Shown in pieces: positions 7,853 through 15,570 of a DNA stretch of 64,000 bases (positions are counted from its first letter, which is position 1; every line of letters starts with the position of its first letter). The DNA is from an uncultured Bacilli bacterium. Lineage in GTDB: Bacteria; Bacillota_I; Bacilli_A; RFN20; CAG-288. The DNA lies in contig CALVMW010000001.1 of NCBI GenBank assembly GCA_944349335.1, positions 803,671-867,670 on the forward strand, given 5' to 3'. Below the pieces are notes generated by a model. That model had not been told where the DNA came from. It saw nothing but the letters and a program-made list of their open reading frames with translations, and made no database searches. The position numbers and the translations under genes are program-made.

Positions 7853-9265
7853 ATGAAAAAGGTGAGATATTTAGCTTTAGCTATCTTCTCTTTATTATTA
7901 ACATCTTGTAGTAATTCTATTCCATATGAAGAAATGGATAATTTTTATGGATTTAAATGTGTTAATTTAAATGAATGGGATACTCATGTATTAACAGTAA
8001 ATTCTTCATATGATTTAAGTGAAGGAACTTTTGATTATAACAATAAAGTTTATTCTTTTGATTCTGATGAGATAGATTATATTCACTACACTGTATATGC
8101 TGGAGTTTTAAGGACTAGAGAGAATGATACTTTCTTACCAACAAGAGAAGAGATATTAGATTATACTGAAGAACAAAGAAAAGAACATAAGTTTACTTAT
8201 GATGGAAGTATCGATGTAAAGTCAGTTACAGGTGGTTATTTGATTGTAAATGGCAGTGACGTCTATGTTGAATTTGGTTATATCCTTGATGGTCCTATCA
8301 TTAATTTTTTATTAGCTGGAGAATATCATATTATTGCTGATGTCGCTTTTAACGATGAACAATATATAAGCGTTGATTTAGGATATTATTATGTTTATGA
8401 TCCTGAAACAATAACATATATAAATACAATAGATGACTTTATGGATATAAATACCTATGGCGGGTATTATTATTTAAATGCTGATTTAGATTTTGAAGGA
8501 ATAGATTTTAAAACCATTTTTCACTACCATTCTGATAGGAAATATAACAGATTTTTATTAATTAATCCTGATAATCATGTGATTAAAAATATTACAATAA
8601 ATGAGGGTGAGGGTATATTTTTGGATTTATATTCTGGTTTAGTTGATGGTTTAATTATTGATAATTTAAATATAAATGTTTCAGACGATAATGATTCTAG
8701 AGAGAGTAGAGTCGGTGGATTATTTTCTTATATAGCAGATTCTGCTATTTTAAAAAACTGTCATATAATAGGAAATATCAATGCTACAAATATAAATTAT
8801 GTTGGCGGTCTAGTTGGAACAACTTATATGGATGAAATTACAGATATAAATTATCCAAATTATCACTTAATTAATTGTTCATTTAATGGTAATATCAACC
8901 ATACTTTTTCTGATAGTGAAACTGATCTATCAAGAACAAATATAGCGACTGGTGGATTGATTGGAATTGTTGATATAACTTATACTGATGTGTATATATC
9001 TTATAGTAGATATAAAATGAAAGGAGAATTAATTAATTATCCTAAAAGTAGTGTTATTGCTCAGATACTAGGGCCTCAATATGTTGGTGGATTAAGCGGT
9101 ATCGTATATATAGGTGATAAAAGTAATTATTTAGAAGAGAAATATTTTGATTATAATTTTGATGGTTTTAATTTTAATGGCGAGTTAAAGTCTACTAGTG
9201 GTTATAAGACAGATAATATTGTTGGTAAAGTATATAGTTATAGTGGCTTAATAAATGATCTTTAA
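7853..9265 (+). CDS. Secreted lipoprotein with GLUG-like repeats
   Basis: The start ATG follows AGGGAGAT. The signal peptide ends in lipobox LTSC with lipidated Cys near residue 19. The C-terminal half carries repeats of the GLUG type, seen as VGGLFSYI, VGGLVGTTY, TGGLIGIV and VGGLSGIV at intervals of roughly 40-60 residues, separated by beta-strand-like segments rich in Asn, Ile and Tyr (LKNCHIIGNIN). GLUG repeats are found in extracellular beta-solenoid adhesins and peptidases. The N-terminal 180 residues are not recognised. It has no partner gene on its strand. Adhesion is a reasonable guess, not shown. Confidence 0.75.
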   Translation: MKKVRYLALAIFSLLLTSCSNSIPYEEMDNFYGFKCVNLNEWDTHVLTVNSSYDLSEGTFDYNNKVYSFDSDEIDYIHYTVYAGVLRTRENDTFLPTREEILDYTEEQRKEHKFTYDGSIDVKSVTGGYLIVNGSDVYVEFGYILDGPIINFLLAGEYHIIADVAFNDEQYISVDLGYYYVYDPETITYINTIDDFMDINTYGGYYYLNADLDFEGIDFKTIFHYHSDRKYNRFLLINPDNHVIKNITINEGEGIFLDLYSGLVDGLIIDNLNINVSDDNDSRESRVGGLFSYIADSAILKNCHIIGNINATNINYVGGLVGTTYMDEITDINYPNYHLINCSFNGNINHTFSDSETDLSRTNIATGGLIGIVDITYTDVYISYSRYKMKGELINYPKSSVIAQILGPQYVGGLSGIVYIGDKSNYLEEKYFDYNFDGFNFNGELKSTSGYKTDNIVGKVYSYSGLINDL

Positions 9266-9273
9266 AAAATAAA

Positions 9274-9693
9274 TCATTTATTTATTATTTTGTGTTTAAA
9301 ATACTTTTCCTGAAAGGAAATCTGTTTTTCTATTTCTTTATTGCTATATTCAGTATTTTCAGGAGTGACTATTAGTTTATCTTCAATATCATCTTCTCTA
9401 ATCACAATAGCATAGACAATACCTTCAAATTCTTTAATTGGTTCATCTATTCCTAAAACATATGTATCCACATATTCATTGTCTAGTGATTTATATTCTT
9501 TAATATATCCGTAATTTACTTTATAAATGATACTATTTTCTGTTGGATGAGTAGATCCTAAAGGTCTATCAATATAAACATGAACTTTTTGACCTAATAG
9601 TTCTTTTAGCTTATTTAATAAAATGATTTTTTGATTGTTGATTTTTATATCTTCTATATTACTGTTTTCTTTTTGTTTTGTGTTTTGTTTCAT
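9274..9693 (-). CDS. Small inorganic-pyrophosphatase-like protein
   Basis: The core from about residue 30 resembles family I inorganic pyrophosphatase: YIDRPLGSTHP, a VNYGYI segment matching the conserved Tyr pair, an acidic segment ending VDTYVLG in the place of the DxxDV metal site, and REDDIEDKLIVTP matching the D-(x4)-D-x-K region. At 139 residues it is shorter than true PPases (about 170-180) and matches a family of short Firmicutes proteins annotated as inorganic pyrophosphatase. A 30-residue Lys/Asn-rich N-terminal tail precedes the core, and no Shine-Dalgarno stands before the first ATG, so the start is uncertain. It converges on the lipoprotein with an 8-nt gap. Real PPi hydrolysis is plausible but unproven. 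Confidence 0.7.
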   Translation of the reverse strand: MKQNTKQKENSNIEDIKINNQKIILLNKLKELLGQKVHVYIDRPLGSTHPTENSIIYKVNYGYIKEYKSLDNEYVDTYVLGIDEPIKEFEGIVYAIVIREDDIEDKLIVTPENTEYSNKEIEKQISFQEKYFKHKIINK

Positions 9694-10054
9694 TTTTGTT
9701 TATAGATATTTTAGTATAACTTATTTCTATTTATTTTTATAAAAAAGGGTTTGAACAGAAACTATTCAACCTCAATTTTATAATTTTGGCTAGAAAGACC
9801 AATATTGATGCACTTGCGACCTCCTAGTATCGAAATGCAACCCCTTTGCCAATTTTGCGACCCCTACTACATATGGATGTTTATTACTATTGAAGTTGAA
9901 TATCTATTTAAAAGTTTTTTCTCCAACTTTTCGAGACTTTACTATTTCTCTTTTAATGTCGAATCAAAAAAGACATTGATAATACTTTCACAAGCATTGG
10001 CTTTCCTAATAAAGTAGAAATTAATACTGACTGAATGTTTACTTAATCTATTTT
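9694..10054. other. Intergenic region with a GC-richer repeat patch
   Basis: No gene is evident. The stretch contains the iterated repeats at 9815-9873 and otherwise AT-rich filler. An open frame from 9805 crosses it but has no ribosome site and odd composition; it is rejected. Confidence 0.6.
9815..9873. repeat. Iterated about 20-bp repeat, array A (3 copies)
   Basis: TGCGACCTCC at 9815, TGCAACCCCT at 9836 and TGCGACCCCT at 9856 are spaced 21 and 20 bp. The last copy continues into TACTACATA, a 9-mer also found in array C (11070-11078). Regularly spaced internal repeats are typical of IS21-family ends, so this may be a relic of such an element. Confidence 0.6.
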
Positions 10055-10705
10055 TTAATATTCACTATAATCACGTATTTTTTTAATAATGCCAACATAA
10101 TCATGTGCCGTACCTTTGAAATTTTCTGGATTAATAGGATGATGAATATTGTAAAGAATCCCGGTCTCTCCAGTTCTACCAAGATCGTTTTCATCCATAT
10201 GTCTTTCGTCAATATGCACTTTAACTATTTCAAGAACCACTAAAGCATAATCATCCCCTTCAGAAATTTCTTTTTCCCACTTAAAACGGCACTCTAAATT
10301 CATAAAGCATTCATCAATCATAGGAGCATTGACCATATCTGCTTTAGATGATTTTAAACCTGCTGATTTAATTTCATCTGTCCCAAAACCATTATTTTTA
10401 ATGGTTGACATGCATTTATCATACAAATCAGCAGACATAAAATTTATAACAGCATCGCCGGTTTCATGGAGCGTTTGGTATAAATGACCATATTTGCTAA
10501 CAGCAGAAACAATCGCGAAGAAGCCATTTTTCCCACCTGTAAATGTTGTCCACGATTGCATACAAGCATTGGACTGACCATTGCTTTTATATGATGTCAT
10601 TATGTAAAGTGGGAAAGGAATAGAGACTACAAACTCCATCCAATTAAATCCATACATCTCCATATTTTTCATTGATTCAGGCATTGTGTTGTATTTCTTT
10701 TTCAT
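10055..10705 (-). CDS. Flavin reductase family protein (FMN-binding split barrel)
   Basis: Predicted FMN-binding NAD(P)H:flavin oxidoreductase or flavoredoxin-like protein of 216 residues. The N-terminal part (FPLYIMTSYKSNGQSNACMQSW) and the following segment (FFAIVSAVSKYGHLYQTLHETGDAVINFM) match the flavin-reductase-like fold, where the Ser/Asn-rich loop holds the FMN phosphate. A perfect AGGAGGT (minus strand, 10709-10716) fixes the start. It is a single-gene unit between two repeat arrays and far from any obvious partner, so it may have moved with mobile DNA. Substrate unknown. Confidence 0.8.
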   Translation of the reverse strand: MKKKYNTMPESMKNMEMYGFNWMEFVVSIPFPLYIMTSYKSNGQSNACMQSWTTFTGGKNGFFAIVSAVSKYGHLYQTLHETGDAVINFMSADLYDKCMSTIKNNGFGTDEIKSAGLKSSKADMVNAPMIDECFMNLECRFKWEKEISEGDDYALVVLEIVKVHIDERHMDENDLGRTGETGILYNIHHPINPENFKGTAHDYVGIIKKIRDYSEY

Positions 10706-11108
10706 ATTAACCTCCTCGATATTAATCCGTGTTTCTTGCCATGAAATTAAGTGTGATTATAACTTCTATTTAAATTTAACTTGTAAATTAGTAGCAAGTG
10801 ATATTGTTTAAGCGAGTATGCTTCATCAATGTTTTTTTGTTTTCAAAACTTATTGCTTTATAATATTTTATCAAAAAATCTATATCTTAAAAACAATAAG
10901 AAAAAAGAACTTTGACGAGATTTTTTCTCAAAAAGAATAAAAAGTTTTTTGTGGGACAAAAATTTTATTGTGCTATAAAAAGTTTTTAGTGCAAAATCCT
11001 AAGTTAAAACTTCATTGGCAAAGGTATACAATTATGATACAAAACGTTCGCCACTATGTTCAAATCGCTTACTACATAATTTAAATCGTTTGCCCCTGGC
11101 TATAATCG
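10706..11108. other. Intergenic region holding two iterated repeat arrays
   Basis: No coding region. It carries the ribosome site and presumably the promoter of the flavin reductase at its left edge, then array B (10921-11000) and array C (11044-11124). The rest is AT-rich. Confidence 0.6.
10921..11000. repeat. Iterated 19-24-bp repeat, array B (3 to 4 copies)
   Basis: T-run/GTG/A-run units: TTTTTTGTGGGACAAAA (from 10945), TTTTATTGTGCTATAAAA (from 10963) and GTTTTTAGTGCAAAATCC (from 10982). The GTG cores are at 10951, 10970 and 10989, 19 bp apart. A weaker fourth unit TTTTTTCTCAAAAAG starts at 10921. The pattern is like the internal repeats of IS21-family ends. Confidence 0.55.
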
Positions 11109-11124
11109 TTAGCAACCAATTTTT
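11044..11124. repeat. Iterated 20-21-bp repeat, array C (4 copies)
   Basis: Units begin ACGTTCGCCAC (11044), ATCGCTTACTAC (11064), ATCGTTTGCCCC (11085) and ATCGTTAGCAACC (11105), spaced 20, 21 and 20 bp. The last unit contains the stop codon and final codons of the ASCH gene, so the array may have supplied that gene's 3' end. Confidence 0.6.
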
Positions 11125-11453
11125 ATAAGTTCTATTCCTAACACACCATATTTTTCAATGTCTTCTTTTGAATAATACATTAACATGTCATCTGGATTAG
11201 CATTTTCATTCTCTTTATATCCAATTGATATTTTATTGTGATTGTTATATAACTCATCAAAATTTTTATACATAAAAAGATTGGTGACTTTACATATCAG
11301 TAATTCATTAGTTTTCACGTTTGTAAATTCTATTTCATCACCAATTTTTATTAAGCTTCTCTTTTCATCATTTAATCTCATTTCGATAGTTTTCCAACCA
11401 TCTTTAATCGCTTCAAACGAATCGTTCCACAAATTCATTTTATGCATTATCAT
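11109..11453 (-). CDS. ASCH domain protein
   Basis: A 114-residue protein with the ASCH fold, a PUA-like beta-barrel that usually binds RNA or modified nucleotides. The N-terminal WNDSFEAIKDGWKTIEMRLNDE carries the typical Gly-Lys-Thr-x-Glu-x-Arg motif, followed by IKIGDEIEFTN and a C-terminal GVLGIELIKI strand. Its ATG overlaps the stop of the upstream ATPase gene by 4 nt (ATGA), so the two are translationally coupled; a second in-frame ATG follows two codons later. The last codons lie in repeat array C, so the C-terminus may be altered from the ancestral gene. Its role is unknown; pairing with an ATPase suggests an accessory or regulatory RNA-binding function. Confidence 0.8.
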   Translation of the reverse strand: MIMHKMNLWNDSFEAIKDGWKTIEMRLNDEKRSLIKIGDEIEFTNVKTNELLICKVTNLFMYKNFDELYNNHNKISIGYKENENANPDDMLMYYSKEDIEKYGVLGIELIKIGC

Positions 11454-12751
11454 TCACCACCCAACAACCATTCTTTTAAGCTTATAACTTCAATTCCTTC
11501 TTCAGTAATGTATTTTTTAAAGTTGTCCTTAACAATAATTACTTTTCTAAAATTATCTTTTATATTAAGTAACGATTTTTTTTCTTGATTTTGCTTATCT
11601 AGTGATTCCATTGAGTAAGCGGATTGAATATATATCTTTTCATTTAATTTATTGCAAATAAAATCCGTTTCAAGTTGCTTTGAAACATAATTACCTTTTT
11701 CATTTTTTACATTTATTTCAACTATTCCAACATCGACACTATAACCTCTATTTAATAATTCATTATAAATTATATTTTCCATTATATGAGTTGGTTCGCT
11801 TTGTCTAAAATTAATTAAAGCATTTCTAAGGCCAATATCAGTAAAATAATATTTTGAATTAGATCCAATATATTTCCTTCCCTTTATATCATATCTTTTA
11901 GCTTCCGATATTAAAAATGCATCTTTTATATATTCTATATGATTTTTAATTGCAACATGTCCGTAAACAATATTTTCAACACTTTTAAATGTTTTCTCTA
12001 AATTAGTAGGATTAGTATAAGACCCTATTGAACTGGATAGTACACATAATAATTTTTCGAAAGATTCAATGTCTTTAATCCCATTCCTATCAGTAATATC
12101 TTTAATATAGATTTCAGAAAATAATTGTTTTAAATATTCTTGTTTTCTTTCCTCACCGTTTAAATTAATCAAATATGGCATCCCACCATAATATTGATAA
12201 TCTAAGTATGCATCTTCAAATGATAAGTTAGAAGATTCATAATATTCTTTAAACGATAATGGATAGACGTGAATCTGATCACCTCGGCCTCTAAATTCAG
12301 TGATAACATCTTTAGAAAGCATTTTTGAGTTACTACCAGTTACATAAATATCAAAATTATCATGATTTAACAACCCATTTAAAGCAAATACAAAATTATC
12401 TAAAAGCTGTATTTCGTCAAGCAATAAATAATACTCCCTATCATCTTTTGTTAAATCACTAATATAAAGAGTAAATTTTTTAGAATTAACCAAATAATTT
12501 TTTTTAGAATAAGAAATAATAGTTTGCTCATTAGGCAAATATCTATCTAATTTCATAACATCTTCTAAATTGTCAAATGCAAATGTGATAATTTGTGAAT
12601 CTAAGACACCATGTTCTAGTAGATATGATTTATATAATTTATTTAATAGATATGATTTACCAGATCTTCTTAAGCCTGTAATAACTTTAATCAGATTATT
12701 ATTCTTTCTTTCAATAATCTCATTCAAATACTTTTCTCTTTTTATCTCCAT
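11450..12751 (-). CDS. AAA-type ATPase with C-terminal DUF4143 domain
   Basis: N-terminal P-loop GLRRSGKS (about residues 26-33) with the two arginines typical of this ATPase group, Walker B YYLLLDEIQLL near 105-115 and a sensor segment VTGSNSKML. The C-terminal half is DUF4143, a domain with a nuclease-like fold; the segment ETDFICNKLNEKIYIQSAYS matches its conserved region, with Gln where many homologues have Lys (VxxK). Length (433) is normal. These ATPases are common, often horizontally acquired and of unsettled function. The start ATG follows TAGGTGG on the minus strand; the upstream region carries a strong promoter bracketed by 21-bp direct repeats, so tight regulation is likely. First gene of a two-gene operon with the ASCH gene. 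Confidence 0.88.
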   Translation of the reverse strand: MEIKREKYLNEIIERKNNNLIKVITGLRRSGKSYLLNKLYKSYLLEHGVLDSQIITFAFDNLEDVMKLDRYLPNEQTIISYSKKNYLVNSKKFTLYISDLTKDDREYYLLLDEIQLLDNFVFALNGLLNHDNFDIYVTGSNSKMLSKDVITEFRGRGDQIHVYPLSFKEYYESSNLSFEDAYLDYQYYGGMPYLINLNGEERKQEYLKQLFSEIYIKDITDRNGIKDIESFEKLLCVLSSSIGSYTNPTNLEKTFKSVENIVYGHVAIKNHIEYIKDAFLISEAKRYDIKGRKYIGSNSKYYFTDIGLRNALINFRQSEPTHIMENIIYNELLNRGYSVDVGIVEINVKNEKGNYVSKQLETDFICNKLNEKIYIQSAYSMESLDKQNQEKKSLLNIKDNFRKVIIVKDNFKKYITEEGIEVISLKEWLLGGE

Positions 12752-12759
12752 TATGCCAC

Positions 12760-12855
12760 CTACTTTTTTTGCAAGTTTTTGTCTTTTTTGTACTTTGATT
12801 ATACTTTATTTATTTTATTCAGTCAATATTCCATCTACTTTTTTTGCAAGTTTTT
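12760..12855 (-). repeat. Pair of 21-bp direct repeats bracketing the ATPase promoter
   Basis: Identical 21-bp copies lie at 12760-12780 and 12835-12855, 75 bp apart. On the minus strand the core reads ACTTGCAAAAAAAGT, with ACTT/AAGT inverted arms. One copy sits 8 bp upstream of the -35 box, the other in the leader where its end overlaps the Shine-Dalgarno. The arrangement suggests operators for a repressor, possibly a product of the operon. Confidence 0.7.
12798..12826 (-). promoter_or_regulatory. Sigma-A promoter of the ATPase-ASCH operon
   Basis: On the minus strand TTGACT (12826-12821), 17-bp spacer, TATAAT (12803-12798). The start would fall near 12790, just before the leader copy of the direct repeat. 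Confidence 0.85.
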
Positions 12856-12949
12856 ATAAAAAAAGTAAATTAAAAAGATAATTGTATCACTGTTGCAAAT
12901 TTCTTATTGTACGGTGTTGTACTCCGGTTATTTTACCAATTTTACCCCT

Positions 12950-12990
12950 AAAAACAAAAAAAATTGTGACAGATTTCTCGTATCACAATT
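12950..12990 (-). terminator. Intrinsic terminator after tRNA-Ala
   Basis: On the minus strand an 8-bp stem AATTGTGA/TCACAATT (12990-12983 with 12969-12962) with a 13-nt loop is followed by a long T-run. Confidence 0.8.
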
Positions 12991-13002
12991 CTAGTTCTTT
13001 TA

Positions 13003-13078
13003 TGGTGGACCTAACGAGGGTCGAACTCGCTACCTTCTCGTTGCGAACGAGACGCTCTTCCAAATGAGCTATAGGCCC
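13003..13078 (-). tRNA. tRNA-Ala(CGC)
   Basis: Minus-strand cloverleaf of 76 nt including encoded CCA. The acceptor GGGCCTA pairs with TAGGTCC and includes G3-U70, the classic alanine identity pair. The anticodon stem TCTCG/CGAGA holds loop TTCGCAA with anticodon CGC. It reads GCG, a rare codon in such an AT-rich genome. It may be co-transcribed with the DNA glycosylase gene 28 nt upstream. Confidence 0.93.
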
Positions 13079-13105
13079 AGCTAGATAATAATATCATTTT
13101 TTACC

Positions 13106-13594
13106 TTATTCTTCTAGATATTTAAGTATTATTTTGTAACTATCGATCAGACTAGTAAAAGACATTTTAGCATTAGCTGAAGAAGGAGAAGGTAAAGGTA
13201 TTCCTATCAAATTAGGGTGGTAATGTTTAAATAATTTATAAGCTTTGTTTCCCGTTAAAAAAATCATTTTAATTTTCGAAGAAGATAATATATCTTCTAT
13301 GTTAGTTGGAGTAACATCGCTTATTGAACTATCATCTGATGAATGGATGGTACAAGAATGAATAACATCATATAAAGCGATTTTATGTTCTTTTAAGAAC
13401 TCTTTTCTCTTTTCGATATCTTCTTGATATTCTTCGTTAAATAAAAAATAAAGAATCTTGAAGAATCTATTAGTCGGATGAGAATAATAAAAGTTCTTTT
13501 CCCGTGATTTTACACTAGGAAAAGAACCTAAGATAAGTATTTTTGAATCTTGAAAATAGAAAGGTTTTAACGGTGATATTATGATATCAGGCAT
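13106..13594 (-). CDS. Uracil/hypoxanthine-DNA glycosylase superfamily protein
   Basis: Base-excision repair enzyme of the type annotated as DNA-deoxyinosine glycosylase. Motif 1 ILGSFPSVKSREKNFYYSHP (about residues 20-39) matches the superfamily pocket with GSFPS, and the C-terminal motif PLPSPSSANA matches the S/T-P-S loop that enters the minor groove. The length of 162 residues is normal for this family. It overlaps the upstream membrane-protein gene by 8 nt and has only a weak ribosome site, so it probably depends on coupled translation. The exact damaged base is not predictable from sequence alone. Confidence 0.85.
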   Translation of the reverse strand: MPDIIISPLKPFYFQDSKILILGSFPSVKSREKNFYYSHPTNRFFKILYFLFNEEYQEDIEKRKEFLKEHKIALYDVIHSCTIHSSDDSSISDVTPTNIEDILSSSKIKMIFLTGNKAYKLFKHYHPNLIGIPLPSPSSANAKMSFTSLIDSYKIILKYLEE

Positions 13595-14132
13595 TAGTTT
13601 TCTTTCTTTTGAGGAAGAACATTATGATAATGTAGATACCTAAAACGATAAGAAGAGCACCTAAGACAATAATACTGAATTGAATGATGTTTGTGATAGC
13701 CATAAAAATAGCACCAAAAGTAATTAAAACAGCAGCGACAATAGCTTGGATGATAATCGGAAGATTATCTTTTTTATTATCTCTATTTAATACTTTAAAG
13801 AGAATATCAATAGCTAATAAAACACCAACGACAACCATTAAAATATCAATAAAATATGTTACAAATACAAAAATATTGACGATGAAGCAAGTTATTCCGA
13901 AAGATAAAGCAAAAGTGCTAATAGCACCTAATAAATTGAGCATCGTTTTTGTTTTATAGAATGTAATGCCTAATCCAGCTAGTCCTAATATCACTAGAGC
14001 AATACCTAAAACAATGTTAAGAAAATCAATAGTAATAGTAGAACAGCAGAATAAAATACCGATAATCATGAATAATATTCCGCTTATTAGTGAGATATAG
14101 TCATCATTTTTTCCGTTTGTTAAGAGTTTCAT
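13587..14132 (-). CDS. DUF308/HdeD-like membrane protein
   Basis: A 181-residue protein with six predicted membrane helices in pairs and very short loops; the Gly-rich helices (ISGILFMIIGILF, VLGIALVILGLAGLGI, VVVGVLLAIDILF, VLGALLIVLGIYIIIMFF) are typical of DUF308/HdeD. A short charged loop (LNRDNKKDN) separates helix pairs and a basic tail ends the protein. AGGAGAT 5 nt before ATG fixes the start. Function is unknown; in enterobacteria HdeD is linked to acid stress, which need not apply here. Confidence 0.75.
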   Translation of the reverse strand: MKLLTNGKNDDYISLISGILFMIIGILFCCSTITIDFLNIVLGIALVILGLAGLGITFYKTKTMLNLLGAISTFALSFGITCFIVNIFVFVTYFIDILMVVVGVLLAIDILFKVLNRDNKKDNLPIIIQAIVAAVLITFGAIFMAITNIIQFSIIVLGALLIVLGIYIIIMFFLKRKKTNA

Positions 14133-14443
14133 TATTATCTCCTTTTATATTTTTACTATTTAATTATACTATAAGAAGATAATAAAAATTAGAAACAAAT
14201 GATAGTTGATGATTTAAATGATATATTAAAAAACTTTAAGTGTTTTTATTTATAAAACGATAATTTATGCTGATCTTAAAGATTAAAATTGATTATATTA
14301 ATAATAGTTGAAAACCTTAATTTATAGAATAAAGTTGTTATTAAGAATTGTATATAAAATCAGTAAATATTTTTAATTTATAAATAACTAAATAGTATTT
14401 TTTACTATAATATTCTTGTTTATAGTTTTATAAGGTATCTAGT
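14133..14443. other. Divergent intergenic region
   Basis: AT-rich space between the DUF308 gene (minus) and glycerate kinase (plus), so it should hold both promoters. A TATAAT at 14406-14411 is placed well for the plus-strand gene but lacks a good -35. Nothing else is visible. Confidence 0.4.
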
Positions 14444-15541
14444 ATGAAAATTCTTGTTCTTCCCAATGCTATGAAGGGAACATTTTCTTCATTAGAAATA
14501 CAAGAGATAATTAAGAATGATTTATTAAGTTTAAATAAAGATTTTAATGTTTTTACTTATCCTCTAGCCGATGGTGGAGATGGAACACTTGAGGCTATAA
14601 ATTATTGTTTAAAACAAAAAATTCAATATCATCTTGTAACTAGTTTGAAAAGAAATAAGAAAAAAGAAGCTTCTTATATTATTGACAATAAAACTGCATA
14701 TTTTGATGTTTCTTCAATATGTGGTTTAAGAGATGTTGAGGGTCAAAATAATATTTATGAAGCAACTACATTTGGTGTTGGCGAAATGATTTTATATCTT
14801 TTAAATCTAGGTGTAAAAAAGATAGTTATTGGATTAGGTGGAGTTGCAACAAACGATTTAGGTGTCGGTATGCTTCAAGCTCTAGGAATCAGGTTTATTT
14901 CAGAATTTAAGATAACTAATATTCTTCAGTATGAAAGTATATCTAGTATAGATTGTTCTAATTTAAATAGTTTAGTTAAAGATTGTGAATTTATTATTCT
15001 TTCTGATTGTAATAATCCTCTATTAGGAAAAAATGGTGCTACTTATGTTTATGCTCCACAGAAGGGTGCTTTGAAAGATGAACTTAAAGTTATTGAAAGA
15101 AATATTCAATATCTTTCAGATATTTATAAGAAATTTAATATAAATTATCAGCCAGATAAAGAAGGGATGGGAGCAGCCGGTGGTTTAGGAGCAGCTTTTT
15201 CTTTTCTAAGTGATAAAACAAAGATTATCTCTGGTTGTGACTATATTCTTAATCTTTTAAATTTAAAAGATGAATATGATTTAGTGATAACAAGTGAAGG
15301 TAAAATTGATCGTTCTTCTTTTTCAGGTAAAAGTCTTTCTATTCTTTTAAGTAAATTTACAAATCTTCTCCCTATAGGAGGTTATATTGATGAAGAAGGA
15401 AAGACAAAATTAGAACAAAAAGGAATTAAAAAGTATATCTCTTTATTTTCAGAACCAGTGTGTTTAAAAAGAGATAAAATGCGAAAAATGACTGAAGAAA
15501 GGTTAAAAGATAAACTCACTTCTTTTTTTGAAGATAGCTAA
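14444..15541 (+). CDS. Glycerate kinase
   Basis: Phosphorylates D-glycerate with ATP to give 2- or 3-phosphoglycerate, feeding glycolysis. The 365 residues match the GarK/GlxK family: N-terminal LPNAMKGTFSSLEIQ in place of the usual APDSFKGSLSA, YPLADGGDGTLEAI with the conserved acidic-Gly motif (about 44-57), GLGGVATNDLGVGML around residue 136-150 for the conserved GGSATNDGG region, and GMGAAGGLGAAFSF near 245. AAGGT lies 8 nt before the ATG. It stands ahead of purB with a 29-nt gap and may be co-transcribed with it. Confidence 0.92.
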   Translation: MKILVLPNAMKGTFSSLEIQEIIKNDLLSLNKDFNVFTYPLADGGDGTLEAINYCLKQKIQYHLVTSLKRNKKKEASYIIDNKTAYFDVSSICGLRDVEGQNNIYEATTFGVGEMILYLLNLGVKKIVIGLGGVATNDLGVGMLQALGIRFISEFKITNILQYESISSIDCSNLNSLVKDCEFIILSDCNNPLLGKNGATYVYAPQKGALKDELKVIERNIQYLSDIYKKFNINYQPDKEGMGAAGGLGAAFSFLSDKTKIISGCDYILNLLNLKDEYDLVITSEGKIDRSSFSGKSLSILLSKFTNLLPIGGYIDEEGKTKLEQKGIKKYISLFSEPVCLKRDKMRKMTEERLKDKLTSFFEDS

Positions 15542-15570
15542 ATTATTTTATCCTTGCTAAAATAAATGAT

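Noticed and set aside
9805..10017. Open frame of 70 codons on the plus strand
   Set aside because: It crosses repeat array A, has no Shine-Dalgarno and shows non-protein-like composition.
12882..13067. Open frame of 61 codons on the plus strand
   Set aside because: It runs across the antisense of tRNA-Ala and its terminator and has no ribosome site.
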